DNA of 6,603 bases from Oscillospiraceae bacterium (GCA_020024155.1 JAHHUE010000077.1:1-6603); one strand, 5' to 3'. Positions 1-6,261 are shown, numbered from the stretch's first letter. Program-made: numbers and translations. Notes: a model not told the origin generated them from the sequence alone.

Positions 1-92
1 AATTGTTGTGTCTTTTTATGTGCTAAATTTTGGACATGCAAATTTATAAATTATTTACATAAAGATATATAAAGATGAAAGGGGATATAGTC

Positions 93-245
93 TTGAAAAA
101 AACAAATATTATAGAAGTAAAATGTGAATTTAATGGAGAAGAAAGTTTACAGGAAATATTGATACAATCATTTCGTCTTTTTTTAAACAATAAAATAGTG
201 AACAGCACAACAGAAGGAGATTTAGAAGAAAAAAATGGTTTTTGA
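93..245 (+). CDS. Small hypothetical protein upstream of and overlapping a broken serine recombinase gene
   Basis: This is a 50-codon ORF starting at TTG (93-95), with a good Shine-Dalgarno run (AAAGGGG, about 78-84) eight or nine bases upstream. That site is the reason for choosing a non-ATG start. The product begins MKKTNIIEVKCEFNGEESLQ and is small and charged, with a hydrophobic/amphipathic middle (EILIQSFRLFLNN). I see no signal peptide, membrane segment or catalytic motif. Its last 11 bases overlap the ATG of the recombinase at 235, so the two are probably co-transcribed and may be translationally coupled. Short ORFs directly upstream of large serine recombinases are common in clostridial integrative elements. 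Some small proteins of this kind control recombination direction, but nothing here proves such a role. I do not recognise the family with certainty. The ORF could also be a non-essential leader. Confidence 0.6.
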   Translation: MKKTNIIEVKCEFNGEESLQEILIQSFRLFLNNKIVNSTTEGDLEEKNGF

Positions 246-631
246 TATAAAAAATCCATCTGATTATAGTGTAGGATTGTATATTAGATTATCAAAAGAA
301 GACGAAAAAGAAGGTCCATCAGAAAGTGTAACAAATCAAAAATCGTTATTAAGAGAATTTGCGTATAAACACAAACTTTCTATCTATGATGATTATATAG
401 ATGATGGTTTTAGTGGTACAAATTTTGATAGACCTAGTTTTAACAGAATGATTGATGATATCGAAAATAAAAAAATAAATATGGTAATAACAAAAGATTT
501 ATCTCGTCTTGGTCGTGATTATATTATGACAGGTCATTATATGGAAAGATATTTTCCAGAGAAAAGAGTTAGATATATATCTTTACTAGATGGAATAGAT
601 ACCGGAGTAGATTCTACTTCTAACGATATTA

Positions 632-680
632 CACCTTTTAGAGCTATTATGAAGAAGATTGATTATTTGGGAAAGGTATT
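632..680. other. attL: left junction of the inner element (B half-site, AA core, P' half-site)
   Basis: The left boundary falls at the AA dinucleotide 652-653. To its left is native recombinase coding sequence (...GAGCTATTATG), which forms the B arm. To its right is the 27-bp P' arm (654-680). The right end of the element has the same AA in the same orientation at 5008-5009. Serine integrases exchange strands at a two-base core shared by attL and attR. AA was chosen because it is the exact centre of symmetry of the two element arms and because joining there restores the interrupted reading frame. The arm also introduces the premature stop of the split gene at 682-684. The outer limits of the site are approximate. 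Confidence 0.82.
654..680 (+). repeat. Left terminal inverted repeat (P' arm of attP)
   Basis: This 27-bp arm begins immediately inside the AA core. It matches the reverse complement of 4981-5007 at 25 of 27 positions, differing at the 4th and 26th. The longest uninterrupted shared block is 21 bp and includes attgattatttgggaaagg. Such long symmetric arms around a two-base core are typical of the phage/element-side site of large serine integrases, where each arm binds one integrase subunit through its recombinase and zinc-ribbon domains. Confidence 0.92.
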
Positions 681-707
681 ATAAACAAATAAATACACAT
701 AATAAGT

Positions 708-2336
708 TTATATAGTTGCTTTTAATTTGTTCTCAAATCTATAATATATTTTAACGTCACAATATTTTTGTCCATCAATAATTTGAGACTGACCAACTTC
801 AATTCTATCCACAAGTTCAAATAAAATAGATTCATCTAATTTTTCAGCATATAAATAGTTTTCAATAATTTGTGATATATAAATATCATCATTATATTTA
901 TTTTCTTTTAAAGCCAAAGAATTTTCTAACTTAGATATACTGGTTGTTTTTTCTGAGTACTCTTTTTCGTATTTACTTATAAGAGACTGGAAAATAGTAT
1001 TAGATATAAAACCATTACACTTATCCACATAAAGATTTTCAATCAGTTGTTCAAGCTCCAAAAGTCTTGATTTAGAATTTGAAATCTCTTGTTCATAAAT
1101 TGTAAATTGAGTATTTAACTCTTTACATTTTAATTTATATATTTGTTGTATTATATTTTTTGTGTTATGTTCCACTAATTCGGCATTGGCTTTAATATTT
1201 TCAGAAACTAACTTTATCAGCACACTTTCGTAAATTAGATGTATAGTACAAGCGTTTTTACCACTTCTAGCATAATTATTACATATAAATGCACTGTATC
1301 TGCCATTTCTGCCATCTTTATATTTGAATTTTTCAATATGATTTCTCATTTTAAAACCACAATCGGCACAATAAATTAGTCCGGTAAAAATACTTTTTAC
1401 ATTATCTGAGGAATTTCTTTTTCTTATTTTATTTTCATCAATTTCTGAAACCATTTTCCATAGCTCATTAGATATAATTGCATCATGAGTTCCTGTTACT
1501 CTAATCCATTCATCCTTTGGCTTTTTTATAAGTTTACGAGATTTATATGAAAGTGTTCCACTTTTACCCTGAACCATATTACCAATATAAACTTCATTTC
1601 TGATAATATTTTTAACTGTATTATCAGTCCATTTATGGCTAACATTACGAGGGTCTTTTTTGTTTTTTCTTTGATAATATAGTACACCTGGACATAAGAT
1701 ATTGTCACTGTTTAGTATTTCTGCAATAGAACGAAATCCCATACCTGATGCTCTCATTGAAAAAATACGCTGAACAATAGGCGCAGTTTCGTTATCTATA
1801 ATAAGATGATGTTTGTCAAGAGGGTCTCTCTTATAACCGTACGCTGGATAAGTACCCATAAATTTTCCATTTTCAGCACAAGCAGCCTTTACTGCTTTTA
1901 CTTTTTTACTTGTATCACGACTGTAAAATTCATTAAAAATATTTAAAAAACACATAATATCAGTGCTACCATTGTCATTTATAGTATCAATACCATTATT
2001 TAATGCAATAAATCGACAACCAATAGAAGGAAATAAATAATCAGTATACTGCCCAAATTCTATGTAATTACGGCCAAATCTTGACAGGTCTTTAACTAAA
2101 ATAACATTTATTCGTTTAGATTTTGCATCTTCAATTAGTCGTTTTATGGCAGGACGATTAAAGTTTGTGCCAGAGTAACCATCATCAATATAAACATCAA
2201 TTTCATTCCAACCTTTTTGTTTTACATAATTTTGCAATAGTAATTTTTGATTTTCTATACTAACAGACTCTCCATCTCGTTCATCATCGTTGGAAAGTCG
2301 ACAGTATATTCCTACATTATAAATTTGTTCTGACAT
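708..2336 (-). CDS. Large serine recombinase (site-specific integrase/excisionase) of the inner element
   Basis: This is a 542-residue DNA recombinase, complete and of typical length. The catalytic domain (about residues 6-142) has YCRLSNDD with nucleophile Ser15, YIDDGYSGTNFNRP (49-62) and DLSRFGRNY (83-91). The recombinase DNA-binding domain follows (about 160-300, including AYGYKRDP and NEVYIGNMVQGKSG). A zinc ribbon uses Cys323, Cys326, Cys352 and Cys363, and a coiled-coil segment spans about 385-500. The start at 2336 (MSEQIYNVG) is preferred over the longer frame opening at 2435 for two reasons: TTGGAGAA lies eight bases upstream, and the extension would overlap the TnpW-like gene and has no family similarity. 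It lies 31 bases downstream of that gene, probably in one operon. No hairpin terminator separates its stop from the left element end, so transcripts may run antisense into the split recombinase. It is homologous to the gene it interrupts. Confidence 0.96.
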   Translation of the reverse strand: MSEQIYNVGIYCRLSNDDERDGESVSIENQKLLLQNYVKQKGWNEIDVYIDDGYSGTNFNRPAIKRLIEDAKSKRINVILVKDLSRFGRNYIEFGQYTDYLFPSIGCRFIALNNGIDTINDNGSTDIMCFLNIFNEFYSRDTSKKVKAVKAACAENGKFMGTYPAYGYKRDPLDKHHLIIDNETAPIVQRIFSMRASGMGFRSIAEILNSDNILCPGVLYYQRKNKKDPRNVSHKWTDNTVKNIIRNEVYIGNMVQGKSGTLSYKSRKLIKKPKDEWIRVTGTHDAIISNELWKMVSEIDENKIRKRNSSDNVKSIFTGLIYCADCGFKMRNHIEKFKYKDGRNGRYSAFICNNYARSGKNACTIHLIYESVLIKLVSENIKANAELVEHNTKNIIQQIYKLKCKELNTQFTIYEQEISNSKSRLLELEQLIENLYVDKCNGFISNTIFQSLISKYEKEYSEKTTSISKLENSLALKENKYNDDIYISQIIENYLYAEKLDESILFELVDRIEVGQSQIIDGQKYCDVKIYYRFENKLKATI

Positions 2337-2367
2337 TATATTTTCTCCAAATAAAATAAAAGTAAAG

Positions 2368-2553
2368 TTATTTTTTATCAAGGGGTTTGCTGTTAGTATA
2401 TGAAGAAAAATCTGATAGAGTATTTCTAATTGCAATTTGTTCTAATGTTTTACCTAAATCTTTTTCTCCTGAAAAAAAACTTGTTACTTTATATATTGTT
2501 TTTCCAATTTTAATTTCTTTAAATGAGTGTGTTTGTACAAGTTGATTATCCAT
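2368..2553 (-). CDS. TnpW-like transposon-encoded small protein
   Basis: This is a 61-residue protein with a central IKIGKTIYKVTSFFSGEKD segment followed by a leucine/lysine-rich helix. That pattern resembles TnpW proteins of Tn4451-type serine-recombinase elements (an IGxTxYxVxxxFS core), whose biochemical role is not established. The identification rests on recalled motif similarity only. The ATG at 2553 has AAAGAGG eight bases upstream. The gene lies directly before the recombinase gene with 31 bases between them, which suggests co-expression and a role in control of recombination, for example as a directionality factor; this is inference. The roughly 100-bp region upstream contains an 8-bp palindrome TTGTACAA (2606-2613) but no convincing promoter: a TATCAT -10-like hexamer is present without a good -35. 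The tail SSYTNSKPLDKK looks disordered. Confidence 0.7.
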   Translation of the reverse strand: MDNQLVQTHSFKEIKIGKTIYKVTSFFSGEKDLGKTLEQIAIRNTLSDFSSYTNSKPLDKK

Positions 2554-2613
2554 AAATAATGCCTCTTTTTATAAAAATCTTTAATAAAATTTATGATATA
2601 TAGGCTTGTACAA
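2533..2613. repeat. Pair of TTGTACAA palindromes flanking the start of the TnpW-like gene
   Basis: The perfect 8-bp palindrome TTGTACAA occurs at 2533-2540, within the first codons of the TnpW-like gene, and again at 2606-2613, about 50 bases upstream of its start codon. The surrounding bases are also similar (G-T/C-TTGTACAA-G/A-TT). The 73-bp spacing, close to seven helical turns, would suit a pair of operator sites for a dimeric regulator. Short AT-rich palindromes also arise by chance, so this is only a candidate. Confidence 0.25.
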
Positions 2614-2656
2614 ATTACTGCTTTTTAAATTAAATGCCATTATATGGATAAAATAA

Positions 2657-2687
2657 AAAAGACAGAATCATTATGATTCTGTCTTTT
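2657..2687 (-). terminator. Rho-independent terminator of the chemoreceptor gene
   Basis: A perfect 14-bp stem (2657-2670 pairing with 2674-2687) with a three-base TTA loop lies 21 bases beyond the chemoreceptor stop codon. Read on the - strand it is followed by a T-rich tract (TTTTTTATTTT). The arms include GACAGAATCA and its complement. It is A/T-rich at the base of the stem, so it may work weakly in the other direction too. It insulates the chemoreceptor from the TnpW-like/recombinase operon, implying two transcription units. Confidence 0.9.
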
Positions 2688-2708
2688 GTTATTAAGATTT
2701 TATACTAA

Positions 2709-4820
2709 TTAGTATTTATCACATGATGAAAAGCTGTAATTGTCATCTGCATTAAAATAACTGTCATCTACTTTATGATAGCCTTTATTCATATAAGAGC
2801 TTTTCCCATTATTGTTATTATCAGTTTCTTCATCAGTTGGGAGTTTAAACTGACTAATCATACCTTTAAGAATTTGAGATTGACTAGAAAGTTCTTCACT
2901 AGCTGCGGCGCTTTCTTCGGCAGTAGCAGAGTTTGTTGATATAACACTTGAAATTTGGTCTGTACCAATGCTAACTTGAGAAATAGATATAGCCTGCTGA
3001 TTAGAAGCATCAGAGATTTTTTGGAATACAGCTGTAATTGCCATAGCTTGCTCTACAACATTATCCATAGCTACTTTTGTTTCTTCCATACTTACACTAC
3101 CACGTTCAATAGCTGATACCATATTTCCGATTAAGTCAGTTGTAGCTTTGGAAGCCTCAGCAGATTTTGCAGCAAGGTTACGAACTTCGCTAGCAACAAC
3201 AGCAAATCCTTTACCAGAAGCACCAGCACGAGCTGCTTCTACTGCTGCGTTAAGAGCAAGTATATTAGTTTGGAATGCGATATCTTCAATAGTTTTAACA
3301 ATACCACTTACTTTGTTTGCACTTGAGCGAATTTCTTCCATCAAATCAAGTGACTGATTCATTTTATTACTACTTTCAAGAATTTCACCATGAACAACTG
3401 TTACATGTTCGCTTTCGCTTTGTGCCATTTCAGCATTTGAACTGATTGTGTTTGAAAGGTCTGAGATAGTTGCAACCAATTCTTCAATAGAAGAAGCTTG
3501 TTCTGTTGCACCTTGAGCCAAAGCCTGAGCACTTGAAGAAACTTGTTCAGAACCATTAGAAACTTGTTCAGATGCAGTTGAAATATTATGTACAAGGTCA
3601 GTTAATTTTTCAACAAATGCAAATGTAGATTTCTGAATAGAGATAAAGTCGCCTTTAAATTCCATACTTGGTTTTACAGTAAGGTCTCCACCAGCAAGTT
3701 TTTCCATTACAGAGTCGATTTCTCCAACATAGTCAGATAGTGTGGTTACACAAGAACGCATAGAATCTGCCATTTCACCAATTTCATCATTACCTTGGTG
3801 TTTAGTTTCAAATTGCAAGTTACCTTCACTCATCAATTTAAGGTCTTCGTTGAGCTCGGCAATTGGAGCAAGTTTTTTGACAATAACAGTACGAACAATA
3901 GCTGCTGTTATTGTGGAGTATATTATCAAAAGAACAATAATGGATATGGTTGTTTTTTTGATATCACTATTATATTCTTTATGTTCCATCATAGTGATAA
4001 CTTTCCAATCAAACTTATCCATTTTATTTACGACGCATATTTTACTTGTACCATTGAGTTCATAGAAAGTAAGTGTTCCAGTAGGATTTTTAACTTCATC
4101 AAGCATTTTGCCTTCAATGCCAAGGTCAGCAATATTTTTACCAATCTTATCGAAGTCAAAGTGACTAATGATTAAATTATCATTTGAAATGAGAATTGAG
4201 TGACCAGATTCAGCAAATGACATTTGTTCCATAAACGAAGTCATTTGAGACAATTTGATATCTAAAATCAACAAACCAATAGTGCTGTTATGACTTTTAG
4301 TAGGTGATACTATTGATACACAAAGTTCTCCTGTTATAGAATCAACATAAGGTTCAGTAATAAATGTTTTTTGTTTTGCAGTTTCATAGTATGGATGACT
4401 GCTAAGAGTGATGTTATATGCAACACCATCTTGAGAATAAATTCTGTCTTCAGCAATACTGCCTATACCAATGCTAAGAATATCAGAATGAGATTGTTTT
4501 AAATCCTGCATTAATAATACGGCTTTGCTGAATGCTTCTGTGGAGTATAGTGGAACTTCTTCATTTGCAGAGGAAAGAGATTCTTTTATATATCCATCTT
4601 TTGCAAGCGTTTCAGAAATAACTACATATTTTTCCAAAAACTGTTCTGACTTATTTACAGCACTTTGGTTTTTTTCTAATATTAAACTGTTCTGCTTTGC
4701 GTTTAATTTGGAACTTGTAGTTGTAACAAGTATAATTGTTAAAATTACATTAAGTACTGCTAATACAGATACTAAAATAGCTGTAATAGTAGTTGATAGT
4801 TTCTTACGTTTATTTTTCAT
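2709..4820 (-). CDS. Methyl-accepting chemotaxis protein with a Cache-type sensor domain
   Basis: This is a 703-residue transmembrane chemoreceptor that would signal through CheW/CheA to the flagellar motor. A basic N-terminus (MKNKRKK) precedes TM1 (about 10-34). An extracellular dCache-like sensor spans about 35-285, with PYYETAKQKTFITEPYVDS and a following GLLILDIKL strand. TM2 is about 289-315, HAMP about 308-362, and the cytoplasmic signalling domain about 415-660. The conserved hairpin tip is intact: IEDIAFQTNILALNAAVEAA (511-530), then RAGASGKGFAVVASEVRNLA. There is no C-terminal NWETF-type CheR-docking pentapeptide; the tail is Asn/Asp/Tyr/Ser-rich and ends SFSSCDKY. The ATG at 4820 lies 13 bases after AAGGAG, a longish spacing, but it directly precedes the signal-anchor sequence. 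It has its own promoter (4873-4901) and terminator (2657-2687). Its ligand is unknown: the Arg and Trp of the common amino-acid-binding Cache motif seem to be His and Tyr here (HPYY, 142-145). It is unusual as cargo of so small an element. Confidence 0.96.
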   Translation of the reverse strand: MKNKRKKLSTTITAILVSVLAVLNVILTIILVTTTSSKLNAKQNSLILEKNQSAVNKSEQFLEKYVVISETLAKDGYIKESLSSANEEVPLYSTEAFSKAVLLMQDLKQSHSDILSIGIGSIAEDRIYSQDGVAYNITLSSHPYYETAKQKTFITEPYVDSITGELCVSIVSPTKSHNSTIGLLILDIKLSQMTSFMEQMSFAESGHSILISNDNLIISHFDFDKIGKNIADLGIEGKMLDEVKNPTGTLTFYELNGTSKICVVNKMDKFDWKVITMMEHKEYNSDIKKTTISIIVLLIIYSTITAAIVRTVIVKKLAPIAELNEDLKLMSEGNLQFETKHQGNDEIGEMADSMRSCVTTLSDYVGEIDSVMEKLAGGDLTVKPSMEFKGDFISIQKSTFAFVEKLTDLVHNISTASEQVSNGSEQVSSSAQALAQGATEQASSIEELVATISDLSNTISSNAEMAQSESEHVTVVHGEILESSNKMNQSLDLMEEIRSSANKVSGIVKTIEDIAFQTNILALNAAVEAARAGASGKGFAVVASEVRNLAAKSAEASKATTDLIGNMVSAIERGSVSMEETKVAMDNVVEQAMAITAVFQKISDASNQQAISISQVSIGTDQISSVISTNSATAEESAAASEELSSQSQILKGMISQFKLPTDEETDNNNNGKSSYMNKGYHKVDDSYFNADDNYSFSSCDKY

Positions 4821-4872
4821 AATGATACATCTACTCCTTATTTAATTTTTAATAAAATATATTATCTGTTAG

Positions 4873-4901
4873 ATTATACAAAGAAAATATAAAAATGTAA
4901 A
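4873..4901 (-). promoter_or_regulatory. SigA-type promoter of the chemoreceptor gene
   Basis: On the - strand a TTTACA -35 (4896-4901) is separated by exactly 17 bases from a consensus TATAAT -10 (4873-4878). This predicts a transcript start near 4866 and a leader of about 45 bases ending in AAGGAG and the ATG at 4820. No motility-sigma (SigD/sigma-28) sequence and no structured riboswitch is evident in the leader, so expression looks housekeeping-type rather than tied to the flagellar regulon. Confidence 0.75.
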
Positions 4902-4980
4902 GTATAAAGTCGAAAAATATTTTATATTGTCTTTTTAAAAATAAAAATAATTTATACATTGAATAAATTATACATTTTTC

Positions 4981-5007
4981 ATTACCTTTCCCAAATAATC
5001 AATGTTC
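4981..5007 (-). repeat. Right terminal inverted repeat (P arm of attP)
   Basis: This is the reverse-complement partner of 654-680, with 25 of 27 matching positions, and it ends immediately before the AA core at 5008-5009. Joining the two element ends across AA, as in an excised circle, would create a near-perfect 56-bp palindromic attP. Confidence 0.92.
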
Positions 5008-5029
5008 AATGACATGTATGCGAAAGACA
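4981..5029. other. attR: right junction of the inner element (P half-site, AA core, B' half-site)
   Basis: The P arm (4981-5007) meets the AA core (5008-5009), then native recombinase coding sequence resumes (TGACATGTATGCGAAAGAC). The reconstructed empty site attB is 632-651 + AA + 5010-5029. It encodes the junction between the catalytic domain and the following long helix of the outer recombinase. Unlike attP, attB shows only weak symmetry around the core. The outer limits are approximate. Confidence 0.82.
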
Positions 5030-6159
5030 TATCAAAAAAAATAAAAAGTGTAAAAAGAGATAAGCAGAAAAAAGGTCAGTTTATTGGTGGCAAGCCTATG
5101 TTTGGATATAAAATGCACCCAACTGAGAAAAATAAAATTGTTATTGATGAACAAGCAGCTATTATTGTAAAAAAAATATTTGCAATGGCTTCAATAGGAT
5201 ACAGTTGTAGAAAAATTGCATCTATACTCAATGAAGAAAAAATACCCACGCCAGCAGCTTATGCCGGATTAACAATTTCTAATAAAAGTCCTTATAGTGG
5301 AATGTGGAGCAGTAACAGAGTTTCTGAAATGCTGAGAAATGAAACTTATATTGGGAATATGGTTCAAGGCAGAAGTGTTAAGGTGAATTATAAATCCAAA
5401 AAATGCCTAAGGCAAAAACCGGAAAATTGGATAGTTGTGAAAAATACACATGAACCGTTGGTAGATATTGAAACTTTTGAAAAAATACAACTTATGTTGG
5501 CAAGCAGAAAAACTACAAGAAGTAGAACTTATGATTTTTTACTTAAAGGGCTAATATATTGTCACGAATGTGGTTATCCAATGTCTGTTATAAATAGAAA
5601 AAATACATCAGGAGAAGATGTTTTGTATTTTATATGCAGAACATATCAAAGATTTACAAAAGCTAATGTTTGTACTTGTCATAGTATTAAAGAAAGCAAG
5701 ATAACTATGGTGGTACAAGAAAATGTTTTAAAACTATGCAAAGAACAAATACAAAAAGAAAAGATGATAAAGCTTGCTGAAAATGTTTTAAATAATAGTA
5801 GCAATAAACAGACAATCAAAAATGAAATAAAAATATTTAATGAAAAAATAGAAAGACTTACAAGCAATATAGATAAAATTTACGACGATAGACTTAATGA
5901 AATTATTAGTGATGAAGATTTTCAGCGTATTTATCAAAGTACATTAAAGAAAAGAAATGAATGTATAGAAAAAGTTAAATTATTAGAAAGTAGAAATATA
6001 GATGAGATTAAAACAAAAGACAAAGTAGAAAAACTTTTAAAAGAATTTATTGAAAATATACCTACCAATAGAGAATTATTAGTTAGCTTGATTGATAGGA
6101 TAGAATTTACTGAAAATAAAGAAGTTATAATCAAATTTAAGTGCTCAAATCTAAAATAA
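5008..6159 (+). pseudogene. Large serine recombinase, C-terminal DNA-binding half (3' part of the split gene)
   Basis: This continues the gene begun at 235. Native sequence starts at NDMYAKDISKK, the beginning of the long helix after the catalytic domain, and runs 383 residues to the stop. The recombinase domain includes FGYKMHP and RNETYIGNMVQGRS. A zinc ribbon has CHEC, then ICRTY and VCTC cysteines. A lysine/glutamate-rich coiled coil follows (about residues 245-345 of the fragment), then a C-terminal SLIDRIEF motif as in full-length family members. The frame is open from an ATG at 5002 that lies in the element arm, but no Shine-Dalgarno precedes it, so expression as a separate protein is unlikely. 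No frameshift or internal stop has accumulated, which indicates a recent or reversible insertion. With the first 139 codons it gives 522 residues, normal for the family. Confidence 0.93.
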
Positions 6160-6214
6160 CATAGTATAATAAGTACATAATAATTTTTAAATAGTCAACT
6201 CTACTATTATTCGG

Positions 6215-6243
6215 TTGTTAAATTATGTGATCAATGATAGTAT
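6215..6243 (+). promoter_or_regulatory. Possible promoter of the XRE regulator gene
   Basis: TTGTTA (6215-6220) and TAGTAT (6238-6243) are 17 bases apart, each matching four of six consensus positions. The predicted start near 6250 would leave a very short leader containing the GAGGTGA ribosome site. This is a weak call. The rest of 6160-6261 shows no gene and no clear terminator hairpin after the recombinase stop. Confidence 0.3.
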
Positions 6244-6261
6244 TTAGTCAGAGGTGATTAA

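Larger units (their letters stand above)
235..684 (+). pseudogene. Large serine recombinase, N-terminal catalytic half (gene split by the inserted element)
   Basis: This encodes the resolvase/invertase catalytic domain of a large serine recombinase that would cut and rejoin att sites through a 5' phosphoserine intermediate. The motif YIRLSKED places the catalytic serine at residue 20. The segment YIDDGFSGTNFDRP (residues 54-67) and DLSRLGRDY (88-96, with the active-site arginines) are intact. Native sequence runs to Met139 in PFRAIM. The last ten residues (KKIDYLGKVL, then stop) are encoded by the arm of the inserted element and are foreign. The protein therefore ends where the long dimerisation helix should begin and lacks all DNA-binding domains, so it cannot act alone as an integrase. 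The start ATG lies inside the preceding small ORF. A GGAG at 216-219 is somewhat far upstream, with a weaker AGAAG nearer. The remainder of the gene is at about 5008-6159. Confidence 0.93.
652..5007. mobile_element. Compact serine-recombinase element (4,356 bp) carrying a chemoreceptor, inserted in another recombinase gene
   Basis: The element is bounded by AA core dinucleotides and 27-bp terminal inverted repeats with 25 identical positions. It interrupts an otherwise intact large serine recombinase gene. Its content is one large serine recombinase, one TnpW-like small protein and one methyl-accepting chemotaxis protein, all on the - strand. Nothing for conjugation, replication or drug resistance is present. 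The recombinase stop codon lies 54 bp from the left boundary, the usual position of an integrase gene beside its attachment site. Removing 652-5007 rejoins ATG (codon 139) with AAT GAC ATG and yields a 522-codon recombinase of normal family length. The boundaries and repeats are visible. That the resident recombinase made this insertion and can excise it is inferred from the geometry. Confidence 0.88.

Noticed and set aside
1..72. Open frame from the window start to a stop at 70-72, possibly the tail of an upstream gene
   Set aside because: The translation (beginning NCCVFLCAKFW) resembles nothing recognisable and two dozen codons is within chance expectation. No promoter or terminator could be supported in 1-92 either.
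2337..2435. N-terminal extension of the inner recombinase to an ATG at 2435
   Set aside because: The extension overlaps the TnpW-like gene, has no family similarity and lacks a good ribosome site. The ATG at 2336 has TTGGAGAA at ideal spacing and begins just before the conserved YCRLS motif.
3148..4845. Several + strand open frames of 60-126 codons across the chemoreceptor region
   Set aside because: They are antisense shadows of the chemoreceptor reading frame, without ribosome sites or recognisable domains.
4821..4980. Possible riboswitch (for example c-di-GMP) upstream of the chemoreceptor
   Set aside because: The leader predicted from the promoter is only about 45 bases, very AT-rich and without a stable conserved fold.
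646..5004. Alternative crossover points: AT (646-647 / 5002-5003) or the ATG shared by both junctions (649-651 / 5002-5004)
   Set aside because: AT would also keep frame (AMFNDM), and ATG would add one residue, but neither is at the centre of symmetry of the element arms. AA satisfies symmetry, core identity and frame together.
654..5007. Invertible (phase-variation) segment bounded by inverted repeats
   Set aside because: The AA cores are in direct orientation, which predicts excision rather than inversion. Flipping the segment would not rejoin the split gene, whereas deletion restores it exactly. The inverted arms are better explained as the two halves of a symmetric attP.
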